A DNA stretch of 64,000 nt from Paulinella micropora (Eukaryota > Cercozoa > Imbricatea > Euglyphida): NCBI GenBank assembly GCA_009731375.1, contig BJOX01000010.1, positions 491,067 through 555,066 of the forward strand. The letters are read 5' to 3'. Position 1 is the first letter of the stretch. Every line of letters starts with the position of its first letter. A program made the position numbers and the translations under genes. Positions 1 to 35,347 of this stretch are shown piece by piece. The notes below the pieces were generated by a model. That model made no database searches. It was not told the DNA's origin and saw only the letters and a list, made by a program, of their open reading frames with translations.

Positions 1-18
1 TCTCTCCTCTCTCTAGCC

Positions 19-10116
<10,098 letters not shown>

Positions 10117-10499
10117 GTAAATACATACATACATACATACATACATTCATACATACATACATACATACATACATTATTCATACATTCACACATTCATACA
10201 TTCATACATTCATACATACATACATACATACATACATACATACATGCATGTATGCATACATACATACATACGTACGTACGTACATACATACATACATACA
10301 GACATACAGACAGACAGACAGAAGGATCAATCCCTTTCAATAAGACCGCATACATACACACACACACCATGCAATATATACATACATACATACACACACA
10401 CATACGCATACATACATACACATACATACATACATACATACATACATACATGCATACATACATACATACATACATACATACATACATGCATACATATAT

Positions 10500-10532
<33 letters not shown>

Positions 10533-11018
10533 AGGATCAACATCTTTCAATAAGACCGACACACACAGACACACACAAACACACACACACACACACACAC
10601 ACCATGCAATACATACATACATACATACATACACAAGTATCAACTATTTGCATAACTTAAAGATCGCTACATAGTACACATAACGCCTTACATAATACTT
10701 AAAGGTCGCTACATACCTTACATAATACATAAAACATACACGCATACAATTCATTCATACAGATACATACAGATACATACACATACATACATACATACAT
10801 ACATACATACATACATACATACATACATACATGTATGCATGCATGCATACATGCATACATACATACATACATACATTCAAAAAGATCAATGTCGTTCAAT
10901 CAGGTCGACATAGAGTACACACCACGCCCTACATACATACATACATACATACATACATACATACATACATACATACATACATACATAGATGCATGCATAC
11001 ATACATAGATACATACTA

Positions 11019-11052
<34 letters not shown>

Positions 11053-11971
11053 GATGTATACATACATACGTACATGTATACATGCATGCATACATACAGA
11101 CACGCATAGTAAAAAAGATCAAGCTTAAGCCTTGCAACAACGTTGACACATAGTACACACCACGCCTTACATAACATAACATAACATACCATAACATAAC
11201 ATAACATAACATAACATAACATAACCTAAGATACTATGCATACATACATACATACATACATACATACATACATACATACATACATACTTACATACTTACA
11301 TCGCATGGCACATTCATTCATACATACATGCATGCATACAAATATATCAAGTGGTTGAACCAGGTCGACACATCGTACACACCACGCGAAACATACATAC
11401 ATACATACATACATACATACATACATGCATACATACATACATACATATATTAGATACATACTTGCTGACACACATGCATATAAAAGGAGCAAGTGATTCA
11501 ATCAGGTCGACACGTAGTACACACCACGACTGACATAGCATCACATCACATCACATCACATCACGCCTGACATAGCAAGTGGTTCGATTAGGTGGCACAT
11601 AGTACACAATACGCCTTACATCACATTACATATATTACATACCACACATACATACATACACATACATACATACATACATATATACATATATACATACATA
11701 CATACATACATACATACATACATACATACATACATACATACGTACGTACATGCATACACAAGAAGCAAGTGGTTTAATCAGGTCGGCACATAGTACACAC
11801 CACGCCTTACATCACATGATATACATGACATACGTCACATACGTCACATACATCACATACATCACATACATCACATCACATACATACATACATACATGTA
11901 TGCATGCATACATACATACATGCATACACACACATACATACATACATACATACATACATACATTACATACA

Positions 11972-12002
<31 letters not shown>

Positions 12003-13848
12003 CATACATACATGTATGCATACAAAAGGAACAAGTGGTTCAATCAGGTCGACACATAGTACACACCACACCTTACATGACATTACATACATACATACAT
12101 ACATACATACCTACATACATACATACACGCATACACACATACATACATACATACATACATACATACATACATTCATACATTCATACGTACACATCTGCAT
12201 ACAAAAGGAGCAACAGGTCGACACATAGTACACACCACGCCTTACATCACATCACAGACAACATACACCATATACATACATACGTACATACATCCTACAT
12301 ATATACATATATACATACATACATACATACATACTTACTTACTTACTTACCTACTCACTCACATACTTACTTTTAATTTATCCATCCATCCATACATACA
12401 TACATACATACATACATACATGATAAACCTTTTGCAGAATGACATACTTTACTCACTTACTCACTTACTCACTTACATACATACATACATTCATACATAC
12501 ATACAACATACAAACATACATACATACATACATACATGCATACAACATACGTCCGTACGTACGTACATACGTACAGGGTAAATTTATTGCAGAATGACAT
12601 AGTTTACTCACTTACTCACTTACTCATACATACATACATACATACATACATACATACATACATACATGATAAATTTATTGCAGAATGATATACTTTACTC
12701 ACTTACTCACTTACTCACTTACATACATACATACATACATAAATACATACATACATACAGACAGACAGACAAACAGACAGAGGGATCAATTTGTTTCAAT
12801 AAGACCGACACACAAGATGTCAAGAAGGTCGAGGAAGAAGCAGCGGAAAGGGAAATACATACATACATACATACATACATACATACAAAAGGATCAATAT
12901 CGTTCAACAAGACCATGCAATACATAAGTACATACATTCATACATATATGCAACAAGCCACAGGGGGAAGCAACACCACCTATCCTTCTATCCATAACAT
13001 ACATACATACATACATACATACATACATACATACATACATACATACATACATGACACACATGCATTCGTTTCACACTCAAGGGTTAGAAGAAGCAACTCT
13101 TGCATTCAGGTCAACACGACTAACATTACATTACATTTCATTACATTACATTACATCACATTTAATTACACTACATTACTTACATACATACATACATACA
13201 TACATACATTCATACATAAAGAAGAAGCAACTCTTTACATCAGGTTAAGTCGCCATTACATTACATTACATACATACATGCATACATACATACATGCATG
13301 TATAAATACATACATACATACATACGTACATACATACACACATACAACATACATAACATAACATGACATAACATGACATAACATAACATGACATGACATA
13401 ACATAACATAACATAACATAACATAACATAAGACCATACATACATACATACATACATGTCTACATGTCTACATACATACATACATACCTGCATACAAACT
13501 GCATACAAAAGGAGCAACAGGTCGAAACATAGTCCACACCACGCCTTACATCACATCATGTACAACATACACTATATACATACATACATACAGACATACA
13601 TACATACATTCATATACTCACTTACTCACATACATACTTACCTATAATTTATCCATCCATCCATCCATCCATCCACCCACCCGTCCACCCATCCATCCAT
13701 CCATCTATCCGTCCATCTATCCATCCATCCATACGTACATACATACATACATACATGATACATTTATTGCAGAATGACATACTTTACTCACTTACTCACT
13801 TACTCACTTACTCACATACTTACTTAGTTACACACTCACACACATACA

Positions 13849-13881
<33 letters not shown>

Positions 13882-13990
13882 GCATACATACATACATAAC
13901 ATAACATAACATAACATAACATAAAACAACATAACATACCAGAACAGAACAGAACAGAACAGAACGTACTTACTACTTACTTACTTACTT
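10117..13990 (+). repeat. CATA tetranucleotide zone with M cores, copy 1
   Basis: Nearly all CATA with CAGA, CGTA, CTTA and pentanucleotide ACATA/ACATC blocks. About fourteen copies of a ~50-bp core M are spaced 80-250 bp apart (for example 10878, 11341, 11484, 11758, 12023, 13500). M reads roughly AAGGAGCAAGTGGTTCAATC, AGGTCGACACATAGTACAC, ACCACGCCTTACAT. No gene can be supported. Confidence 0.88.
12816..12852 (+). other. E6-like exon remnant
   Basis: GATGTCAAGAAGGTCGAGG and what follows reads DVKKVEEEAAER, close to E6 in sequence and sense, after CACACAAG. There is no GT donor at its end (GGGAAATAC), so it may be a decayed duplicate of E6. Not seen in copy 2. Confidence 0.35.
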
Positions 13991-14491
13991 GCATGCATAC
14001 ATACATACATACATACTTACATACACTTATTTACTTTTACATTATTATATACATATACATATACATATATACATCTCGACTTAGCCCTCCATACATACAT
14101 ACATACATACATACATACATACATACATGCATATACATGCATACATACATACATACATACGTACATACATACATACGTACATACATACATACATACACAC
14201 ATGCATACAAAAGGAGCAAGTACGTACGTACGTACGTACTTACTTACTTACTTACTTACTTACTCACTTACTCACTTACTCACTTACTTACTGGGTTACC
14301 CACTTTCTTGTACATTGTTTCATGCATTCATTCATTCATTCATTCATTCATACATACATACATACATACATACACATACATACATACATACATCATACAT
14401 ACATACATACGTACATACGTACGTACGTTCGTACGTACGTACTTACGTACTTACTTACGTACTTACTTACTTACGTACTTATGTACGTACG

Positions 14492-14524
<33 letters not shown>

Positions 14525-14979
14525 CTGGGTTACCCACTTTCTTTCAAACACACACACACACACATACATACATACATACATACATACATGCATACATACA
14601 TACATGCGTACGTACTTACTTACTTACTTACTTACTTACTTTTTTACTTACTTACTTATTTACTGGGTTACCCACTTTCTTGCTTACATTCATTCATTCA
14701 TACATACATACATACATACATACATACATACATACATAGGTACGTACTTACTTACTTACTTACGTACTTACTTACTTATTACTTACGTACTTACTTACTG
14801 GGTTACCCACTTTCTTGCTTACATTCATTCATTCATACATACATACATACATACATACATACGTACTTACTTACTTACTTACTTACGTACGTACTTACTT
14901 ACTGGGTTTCATACTTTATTGCTTACATTCATTCATTCATTCATTCATTCATTCATTCATTCATTCATACACACATACG

Positions 14980-15036
<57 letters not shown>

Positions 15037-15121
15037 GCTTACTTACTTACTGTTACCCACTTTCTTGCTTACATACATACATACATACCTACATACGTAC
15101 GTACGTACGTACGTACGTTCG

Positions 15122-15152
<31 letters not shown>

Positions 15153-15241
15153 GTAGTTCCGTACTTACTTACGTAGTTCCGTACTTACTTACTTACTTAC
15201 TTACATACTGGGTTACCCACTTTCTTGCTTACATTCATACA

Positions 15242-15275
<34 letters not shown>

Positions 15276-15525
15276 CATACATACGTACGTACGTACTTAC
15301 TTACTTACTTACTTACTTACGTACTTACTTACTGGTTTACCCACTTTCTTGCTTACATGCATACATACATGCATACATACATACATACATACATACATAC
15401 CTACATACATACATACATACGTACATACGTACATACATACATACATACATACATACATACATACATGCATACATACGAACGTAATTACTTACTGGATTAC
15501 CCACTTTCTTGCTTACAGTCATTCA
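13991..15525 (+). repeat. W-type higher-order array, copy 1 first block
   Basis: Units of about 100-200 bp: core ACTGGGTTACCCACTTTC-TTGCTTACATTC, then CATT, CATA, CGTA and CTTA runs, then the next core. Cores lie at about 14292, 14527, 14666, 14800, 14904, 15052, 15210, 15332 and 15491, some diverged. Confidence 0.85.
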
Positions 15526-16006
15526 TACATACATACACACATACATGCAGTACAAATGTCATTACACACATACATGCATACATACATACATACATACTTG
15601 CATACATACATACATATATACATACATACATAAGTAGGTACATACGTACGTACGCACCCATGCAGAAACACACACACACACACACACATACACACATACA
15701 TACATACATACATGCATACATAACATACATACATGCATACATACACACACACACACACAAACATACATACATACATACATACATACATACATACATACAT
15801 ACATACATGCATACATGCATACATAACGTACATACATAACATACATAAAATACATATATAACATACATGTATAACATATATACGTACATACATACATACA
15901 TACATACATACATACATACATACATACATACTTACACACAATTGACAGTACGTACATTATATATACACACACAGACACATACATACATACATATTGTTGT
16001 TGTTTC

Positions 16007-16053
<47 letters not shown>

Positions 16054-16390
16054 CTGTTGTTGTTGCTGTTGCGGTTGTCGCTGCTTGTGTTGTTGTTGTT
16101 GTTGCTGTAACTTGTTGCTGTTGTTGCTATTGTTGTTGTTGCTGTTGTTGTTGTTGTTGTTGTTGTTTGTTGCTGTTGTTGCTATTGCTGCTGTTGCTGT
16201 TGTTGTTGCTGTTGTTGTTGCTGTTGTTGCTGCTGCTGCTGTTGCTGTTGTTGTTGTTGTTGCTGTTGTTGTTGCTGCTGCTGCTGTTGTTGTTGTTGTT
16301 GTTGCTGTTGTTGTTGTTGTTGTTGTTGTTGCTATTGCTGTCGTTGCTGTTTTGCGCCGCAGCATGTACGACCGCAACATGCGTGCGTAC
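15526..16390 (+). repeat. T cassette, copy 1 first: CATA/CA repeats, (GTT)n tract and 28-bp element
   Basis: Starts near ATGCAGTACAAATGTCATTAC, passes AAGTAGGTACATACGTACG and CGCACCCATGCAG, then CA and CATA runs, a 360-bp (GTT)n/(GCT)n tract (about 15993-16350) and the conserved element at 16363. The same cassette is at 22831-24006 and 45380-46392. Confidence 0.78.
16363..16390 (+). other. Conserved 28-bp element after (GTT)n, possible exon
   Basis: CATGTACGACCGCAACATGC-GTGCGTAC follows TTTTGCGCCGCAG, a fair splice acceptor. It could encode MYDRNMRAY, but no donor is visible and the sequence slides into CACACATA repeats. Identical in three cassettes (also 23979 and 46365). Two of these lie 400-550 bp upstream of an E1, so a leader exon, a last exon of the previous copy, or a promoter element are all possible. 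Confidence 0.3.
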
Positions 16391-16785
16391 ACACATAGAT
16401 GCAAAAAGCAACACCTTTACATACAGACATACATATAAAAATACATACATACATACATACATACGTACATACATACATACATACATATATACATATATAC
16501 ATACATACATACATACATGCATACATACATACTTACTTACTTGCATGCATACATACATACATACATACATACACTTATGTACTTTTACATTATTATATAC
16601 ATGTACATACACATATATACATCTCGACTTAGCCCTCCATACATACACACATACATACATGCGTACATACATACATACGTACATACATACATACATACAA
16701 AAGGAGCAAGCGGTTCAATCAGGTCGACACGTAGTACACACCACACCTTGCATGACATATTAGACATTACAATTATTACATTACA

Positions 16786-16816
<31 letters not shown>

Positions 16817-17414
16817 CATACGTACGTACGTACGTACGTACGCAAGTACACACATGCATACAAAAGGAGCAAGTGGTTTCAGCAGGTCGACACATAGTAA
16901 ACACCATGCTTTACATAATATAACATACATTACATACATTACATACATGCAAACATGCATACAAAAGGAGCAAGTGGTTCAATCAGGTCCACACGTAGTA
17001 CACACCACGCCTTGCGTCACATAGCATACTTTACATAACATAACATACATGCATGCATACATACATACATCATACATACATACATACATACATACATACA
17101 TGCATACATACATGCATGCATACAAACAGAATATATACATTAGTACACACATTACGTACATACATACATACATACATACATACATACATACATACATAAA
17201 TACATACATACATACATACAAAAAGAGCAAGTGGTTCAATCAGGTCCACACGAAGAACACTCACATAACATACAGTACATACATGCATGCATACAACATA
17301 TATACATACATACATACATATATACATACATACATACATACATACATACATACATACATACATACATACATACATACATACATACATTGTTACTTACTTA
17401 TTCACTCACATACA

Positions 17415-17448
<34 letters not shown>

Positions 17449-17450
17449 CA
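16391..17450 (+). repeat. CATA zone with M cores, copy 1 second block
   Basis: CATA repeats with M cores near 16698, 16862, 16964 and 17220. A stretch near 16560-16640 (ATTATTATATACATG..., CATCTCGACTTAGCCCTCC) repeats one at about 14035-14090, so this block is a duplicate of the earlier zone. Confidence 0.82.
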
Positions 17451-17635
17451 TTCATCACTACCTTTTTGCAGCATTCACACTTACTCACTCACTTAACTTA
17501 CTTACATATTACTTGCTTAGTTACTTACTTACTCAGTTGTTTACTTGGTTACTTGCTTATTCATATGCATACATACATACATACATACATACACACATAC
17601 ATGCATACATATTGCTACTTTTTTGCAGCATTCAC

Positions 17636-17672
<37 letters not shown>

Positions 17673-17901
17673 ACTTATTTACTTACTTACTTTTTTACTT
17701 TGTTACTTATATTTGTTCACTCACATACATACATACATACATACATACATGCATACAAACAGAATACATACATTAGTACATACATACATACATACATACA
17801 TACATACAAAAAGAGCAAATGGTTCAATCAGGTCCACATGAAGAACACCCCACGCCTTACATCACATAACATACAGTACATACATGCATGCATACATACA
17901 A

Positions 17902-17962
<61 letters not shown>

Positions 17963-18150
17963 ATTTATCACTACCTTTTTGCAGCATTCACACTTACTTA
18001 CTTACTTAACTTACTTACATACTTACTTGCTTAGTTACTTACTTACTCAGTTGTTTACTTTGTTACTTGCTTATTCATATGCATTCATACACACATACAT
18101 ACATACACACATACATACATACATTTATTGCTATTTTTTGCAGCATTCAC

Positions 18151-18190
<40 letters not shown>

Positions 18191-18876
18191 TTTTACTTTG
18201 TTACTTATATTTGTTCACTCACATACATACAGACATACATACATACATACATACATGCATGCATACAAACAGAATACATACATACATACATACATACATA
18301 CATACATACATTCATACAAAAAGAGCAAATGGTTCAATCAGGTCCACACGAAGAACACCCCACGCCTTACATCACATAACATACATTCTTACATTCATTC
18401 ATACATACATACATACATACATACAGACGTACGTACCTACGTACTTACTTACCATGCATACATACATACAAACATACATACATACATATATATATACATA
18501 CATACATACATACATACATACATACATACATACATACATACTTTGTTACTTACTTATTCACTCACATACATACATATATACATTTATCACTACCTTTTTG
18601 CAGCATTCACACTTACTTAATTACTTAACTTACTTACATACTCACTTGCTTAGTTACTTACTTACTCAGTTGTTTACTTTCTTACTTGCTTATTCATATG
18701 CATACATACATACATACATACATACATACACACATACATACATACATTTATTGCTACTTTTTTGCAGCATTCACACTTACTTACTTACTTACTTACTTAA
18801 CTTATTTACTTACTTACTTTTTTACTTTGTTACTTATATTTGTTGACTCACTCACATACATACATACATACATACA

Positions 18877-18910
<34 letters not shown>

Positions 18911-19060
18911 CACACATACATACATGCATACATACATACATACACACATACATACATACATTTATTGTTACTTTTTTTGCAGCATTCACACTTACTTACT
19001 TGCTTACTTACTTAACTTACTTACGTACTTAGTTTTTTACTTATTTACTTATTCACTCAC
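17451..19060 (+). repeat. L-type higher-order array, copy 1 first block
   Basis: Units of about 150-350 bp with core CTACCTTTTTGCAGCATTC-ACACTTACTT, a (CTTA)n run, AGTTTTTTACTTTGTTACTT, CTCACATACATA and a CATA run. Cores at about 17468, 17626, 17981, 18140, 18600, 18765 and 18980; M cores at 17808 and 18315 lie between them. Confidence 0.85.
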
Positions 19061-19195
19061 ATACATAACATACATACATACATGCATACATACATACACA
19101 CATACATACAGATATACATACATACATACATACAACAAGCCACAGATCAAAGCAACCACAACTACTCTTCTATCCACACATATCATTCATTCATT

Positions 19196-19227
<32 letters not shown>

Positions 19228-19395
19228 CATACATACATGTATACATAGCATAACATAACGTAACATAACGTAACATAACATAACATAACATAACATAATA
19301 TAACAGAAGATAACATAACATAACGTAACATAACGTAGCGTAATACATACATACATACATACATACATACATTTTATTACATACATGACTAACTT
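19061..19395 (+). repeat. CATA and (AACAT)n/(AACGT)n pentanucleotide block
   Basis: A pentanucleotide run (about 19245-19345) between CATA tracts. Similar runs at 39697-39810 and 42200-42265 in copy 2, next to TTTGCAGGATCCACACATAC. Confidence 0.82.
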
Positions 19396-19551
19396 TTTGC
19401 AGGAACCACAAATACGTACTTACTTACTTACTTACTTACGTACTTACTCACTGGGTTAGCCACTTTCTTGCTTACATTCATTCATTCATTCATACATACA
19501 TACATCATACATACATACATACATACATACATACATACATACGTACGTACG

Positions 19552-19594
<43 letters not shown>

Positions 19595-19609
19595 CTACTT
19601 ACTTACTTA

Positions 19610-19642
<33 letters not shown>

Positions 19643-19866
19643 GTACTTACTTACTGGGTTACCCACTTTCTTGCTTACATTCATTCATACATCCATCCAT
19701 CCATACATACATACATACATACATACATACATTCATGCATACATACATACATACATACATACATACATACATACATACATACATACATACATAATACATA
19801 CGTACGTACGTACGTACATACATACATACGTACGTACTTGCGTACGTACGTAAGTACGTACGTACG

Positions 19867-19909
<43 letters not shown>

Positions 19910-20005
19910 GTATTTCATACTGGGTTACCCGCTTTCTTGCTTACATTCATTCATACGTACAGACATACATACATACATACATACATACATACATACATAC
20001 GTACG

Positions 20006-20053
<48 letters not shown>

Positions 20054-20208
20054 CACTTACTGGGTTACCCACTTTCTTGCTACTCACTTACTTAATTACT
20101 TGGCTTCCCACTTTCTTTCTTTCTTACATACATACATAGATACATACATACATGCATACATATCTACGTACTTATTTACTCACTTACTTACTTTTTTGGT
20201 TACCCACG

Positions 20209-20253
<45 letters not shown>

Positions 20254-20357
20254 GGTTACCCTTTTTTCTTGCTTGCATTCATAACTACATGTATGCATAC
20301 ATGCATACATACATACGTACATACATACATATATACATACGTACATACATACATACA

Positions 20358-20390
<33 letters not shown>

Positions 20391-20748
20391 GCTTACTTGC
20401 TTACTCTCTTTCCTGCTTACATACATACATAACATACATACATACATACATACATGCATACATACTTACATACATACATACTTACTTACTTACTTACTTA
20501 CTTGCTTACTTGGTTACCCACTTTCCTGCTTAAATTCATACATACAGACATACAGACATACATACATACATATATACGTACGTACGTACTTACTTACTTA
20601 CTTACTTACTTACTTAATTACTTACTTACTTACTTACTTACTTATTTACTTACTTACTTACTTACTTACTTGCTTACTTCGTTGCCCACTTTCCTGCTTA
20701 CATACATACATACATACATACAAACATACATTCATACATACATACTTA

Positions 20749-20783
<35 letters not shown>

Positions 20784-20950
20784 GCTTGCTTACTTGGTTA
20801 CCCACTTTCTTGCTTACATACATACATTCATACATACATTCATACATACATATATTCATACATTCATACATTCATACATACATACATACTTACTACTTAC
20901 TTACTTACTTACCTACTTACTTACTTACTTTCTTAGTCTTACTTTCTTAC
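19396..20950 (+). repeat. W-type higher-order array, copy 1 second block
   Basis: GGGTTACCC-type cores at about 19453, 19656, 19920, 20060, 20195, 20257 and 20512, with (CATA)n, (CGTA)n and (CTTA)n between. Opens with TTTTTGCAGGAACCAC. Confidence 0.85.
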
Positions 20951-21003
20951 TTACTTACTCACTTATTCACATACAATATTATATACGTACATCCATACAT
21001 ACA

Positions 21004-21034
<31 letters not shown>

Positions 21035-21048
21035 CATACATACATACA

Positions 21049-21082
<34 letters not shown>

Positions 21083-21244
21083 CACACACACATATACATA
21101 TATACATACATACATACATACATACACACATACATACATACATACACACATACACACATACATACATACATACATACATCGCTACCTTTTTGCAGCTTTC
21201 ACACTTACTTACTTACTTACTTACTTTCTTAGTTTTTTACTTTA

Positions 21245-21275
<31 letters not shown>

Positions 21276-21387
21276 CATACATGCACACATACATACATAC
21301 ATCGCTACCTTTTTTACAGCATTCACACTTAACTTACTTATTTACTTACTTACTTACTTACTTTTTTTTGCAGCATTCACACTTAAC

Positions 21388-21431
<44 letters not shown>

Positions 21432-21649
21432 CTATTCTTGTTACTTTCTTCTTACTTACTTACTTACTTACTTACTTAGTTTTTATTTTATTACTTACTT
21501 ATTTACATACATACATACATACATACACACATAGATGCATCGCTACCTTTTTGCAGCATTCACACTTACTTAACTTACTTACTTACTTACTTACTATTCT
21601 TCTCAATTTCTTCTTACTTACTTACTTACTTACTTAGTTTTTCACTTAA

Positions 21650-21680
<31 letters not shown>

Positions 21681-22091
21681 AACACACATATACATACGTA
21701 CATACATACATACATACATCGCTACCTTTTGCAGCATTCACACTTACTTAACTTACTTACTTATTTACTTACTTACCATTCTTCTTACTTCTTCTTACTT
21801 GCTTACTTACTTACTTACGTGCTTAGTTTTTTTTATTACTTTATTACTTACTTATTTACTCACATACATACATACATACATACATGCATACATACATACA
21901 TACATAGCTACCTTTTTGCAGCATTCACACTTACTTAACTTACTTACTTACTTACTATTCTTCTTACTTACTTACTTTGTTTTTACTTTATTACTTACTT
22001 ATTCGCTCACATACATACATGCATGCATACATAAATACATGCATACATACATACATACATACATACATCGCTACCTTTTTGTAGCATTCAC

Positions 22092-22126
<35 letters not shown>

Positions 22127-22255
22127 GACTTTCTATTCTTCTTACTTTCTTCTTACTTACTTACAAACTTACTCACTTATTTACGCACTTACTTAGTTTT
22201 TTACTTTGTTACTTACTTATTTATTCACATACATAACGTGCATACAAACAATACA

Positions 22256-22288
<33 letters not shown>

Positions 22289-22444
22289 TTATCGCTCTCT
22301 TTTGCAGCATTCAGATTTACTTAACTTACTTACTTAACTTTCTTCTTACTTACTTACTTACTTACTGATTTACTTATTTATTTACTTACTTACTCACTTG
22401 GTTTTTTACATTGTTACTTACATACATTACATACATAACATACA

Positions 22445-22480
<36 letters not shown>

Positions 22481-22741
22481 TACAGACATTTATCGCTACC
22501 TTTTTGCAGCATTCACATTTACTTACTAAACTTACTTACATACTTACTTGCTTAGTTACTTACTTACGCAGTTTTTTACTTTGTTACTTGCTTATTACGT
22601 ACATACATACATACATACATACATACATACATACATTTATTGCTAGTTTTTTGCAGCATTCACACTTACTTACTTACTTACCTAACTCACTTAGTTACTT
22701 GGTGTTTTACTTTGTTACTTACTTATTCACTCACATATATA

Positions 22742-22772
<31 letters not shown>

Positions 22773-22830
22773 CACATACATACATACGTACAAACAAACA
22801 TACATACATACTTACATAGTTGTATGACAC
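20951..22830 (+). repeat. CATA run and L-type higher-order array, copy 1 second block
   Basis: After ~230 bp of CATA the L cores follow at about 21193, 21316, 21372, 21554, 21732, 21917, 22083, 22303, 22506 and 22652. Spacing is more even (150-220 bp) than in the first block, and several units share a TATTCTTCTTACTT step. Confidence 0.85.
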
Positions 22831-23176
22831 CAACTCTTGTCAGCATTCACACACATATTAGCCTTTTGCCCACCGTCGGCATACATACATACATACAAAC
22901 AAACATACATACATCATACATACATACATACATACATACATACATACATACGTACGTACGTACGTACGTGCGTACGTACGTGCGTACACTAACATGCATA
23001 CATACTTGCTCGTATCGTTCGCCACTTACATCTCGACTTAGCTCCCCACTTATCAGCAACATCTTAACTGCATCTTGTACTTCATGTTGTACTTTATTAT
23101 CCATGCAATCACCTTTTCAATTTCCTCATTTTTACATACGTGCATACATACATGCGTTCTTGCAGTACAAACGCCA

Positions 23177-23207
<31 letters not shown>

Positions 23208-23769
23208 CATACATGCATACATAAATTCATACATACACGCATACATGCATGCATGCATACATACATACATGCATACATACATACATACATGTACATACAT
23301 AAGTAGGTACATACGTATGTACGGACCCATACAGACACACACACACACACATACATAGATACATAGATACATACATACACACATACATACATACATACAT
23401 ATATACATGCATACATACATAAACATACATACATCCATACATACATCCATACATACATACATACATGCATACATAACATACATACATAACATAAATACAT
23501 AAAATACATATATAACATACATACATACATACTTACTTACTTACACACAATATATATTTCCATTACATATGTACATACACACATACATACATATATACAT
23601 ATTGTTTTTGTTGTTTTTCGTTGTTTCTGTTGGTGTTGTTGGTGTTGTTGTTGTTGTTCTGTTGTTGTTTCTGTTGTTGCTGTTGCCGTTGTCGCTGCTA
23701 GTGTTGTTGCTGTTGTTGCTGTTGTTCCTGTTGTTGTTGTTGTTGTTGCTGTGTTGTTGTTGTTGTTGG

Positions 23770-23801
<32 letters not shown>

Positions 23802-23867
23802 GTTGTTGTTTGTCGCTGTTGCTGCTGCTGTTGTTGTTGTTGTTGCTGTTGTTGCTATTGCTATTGC

Positions 23868-23901
<34 letters not shown>

Positions 23902-24053
23902 ATTGTTGTCGCTGTCGCTGTTGCTGTTGTTGTTGCTGTTGTTGTTGCTATTGCTGTCGTTGCTGTTTCGCGCCGCAGCATGTACGACCGCAACATGCGT
24001 GCGTACGCACATACATACAAAAAGCAACACCTTTACATACAGACATACATATA

Positions 24054-24087
<34 letters not shown>

Positions 24088-24225
24088 CATACATATACAT
24101 ACATACATAAATACATAAATACATACATACATACATACATACATACATACTTACATACTTACATACATACATAAATACATACATACCCACATACATACAC
24201 ACATACATACATACGTACATACATA
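22831..24225 (+). repeat. T cassette, copy 1 second, with (GTT)n and 28-bp element
   Basis: Begins with a unique ~280-bp part (CACCAACTCTTGTCAGC ... GCCACTTACATCTCGAC ... TTATCAGCAACATC) and continues as in the first cassette, with (GTT)n/(GCT)n at about 23600-23970 and the 28-bp element at 23979-24006. It ends in CATA repeats that change to GATA. Confidence 0.78.
23979..24006 (+). other. Conserved 28-bp element, second copy
   Basis: Same bases as at 16363 after TTTCGCGCCGCAG; 534 bp upstream of the copy 2 start codon. See the first copy for readings. Confidence 0.3.
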
Positions 24226-24420
<195 letters not shown>

Positions 24421-24421
24421 A

Positions 24422-24476
<55 letters not shown>

Positions 24477-24539
24477 TCTCTTCCTTTCTCCTTCTGCTCG
24501 CGCCTGTTCGTCCTCCTCTCCTCTCTCCTCTCTCTAGCC
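24421..24539 (+). promoter_or_regulatory. Pyrimidine-rich leader upstream of E1, copy 2
   Basis: (CT)n grades into CTCTTCCTTTCTCC, TTCTGCTCGCGCCTGTTCG and CCTCTCTCCTCTCTCTAG-CC before the ATG. The last ~75 bp are identical before copy 3. It may be a CT-rich core promoter and leader, or the tract of a 3' splice site for a 5' exon; sequence alone does not decide. Confidence 0.45.
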
Positions 24540-35160
<10,621 letters not shown>

Positions 35161-35316
35161 GTAAATACATACATACATACATACATGCATACATACATAC
35201 ATACATTCATACATACATACATACATACATACATACATGCATGCATACATGCATGTATGCATACATACATACGTACGTACGTACATACATACATACATAC
35301 ACACATATACACACGT

Positions 35317-35347
<31 letters not shown>

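Noticed and set aside
15562-16404. Minus-strand frame with Thr, Asn and Gln runs (and matching ones near 23541 and 46078)
   Set aside because: Translation of (GTT)n/(GCT)n. The non-repeat part varies in frame between copies and there is no domain, so a poly-Gln protein is not supported.
22847-23104. Minus-strand frame starting MDNKVQHEVQDAVKMLLIS with a GTAAGT after it
   Set aside because: It looks protein-like, but the matching stretch near 45540-45640 has an inserted base group and a stop, so the frame is not conserved.
10194-24220. Long open frames rich in [24 protein letters not shown] and CYVMLCYVM
   Set aside because: Artefacts of CATA, CTTA and ACATA repeats, which lack stop codons in several frames on both strands.
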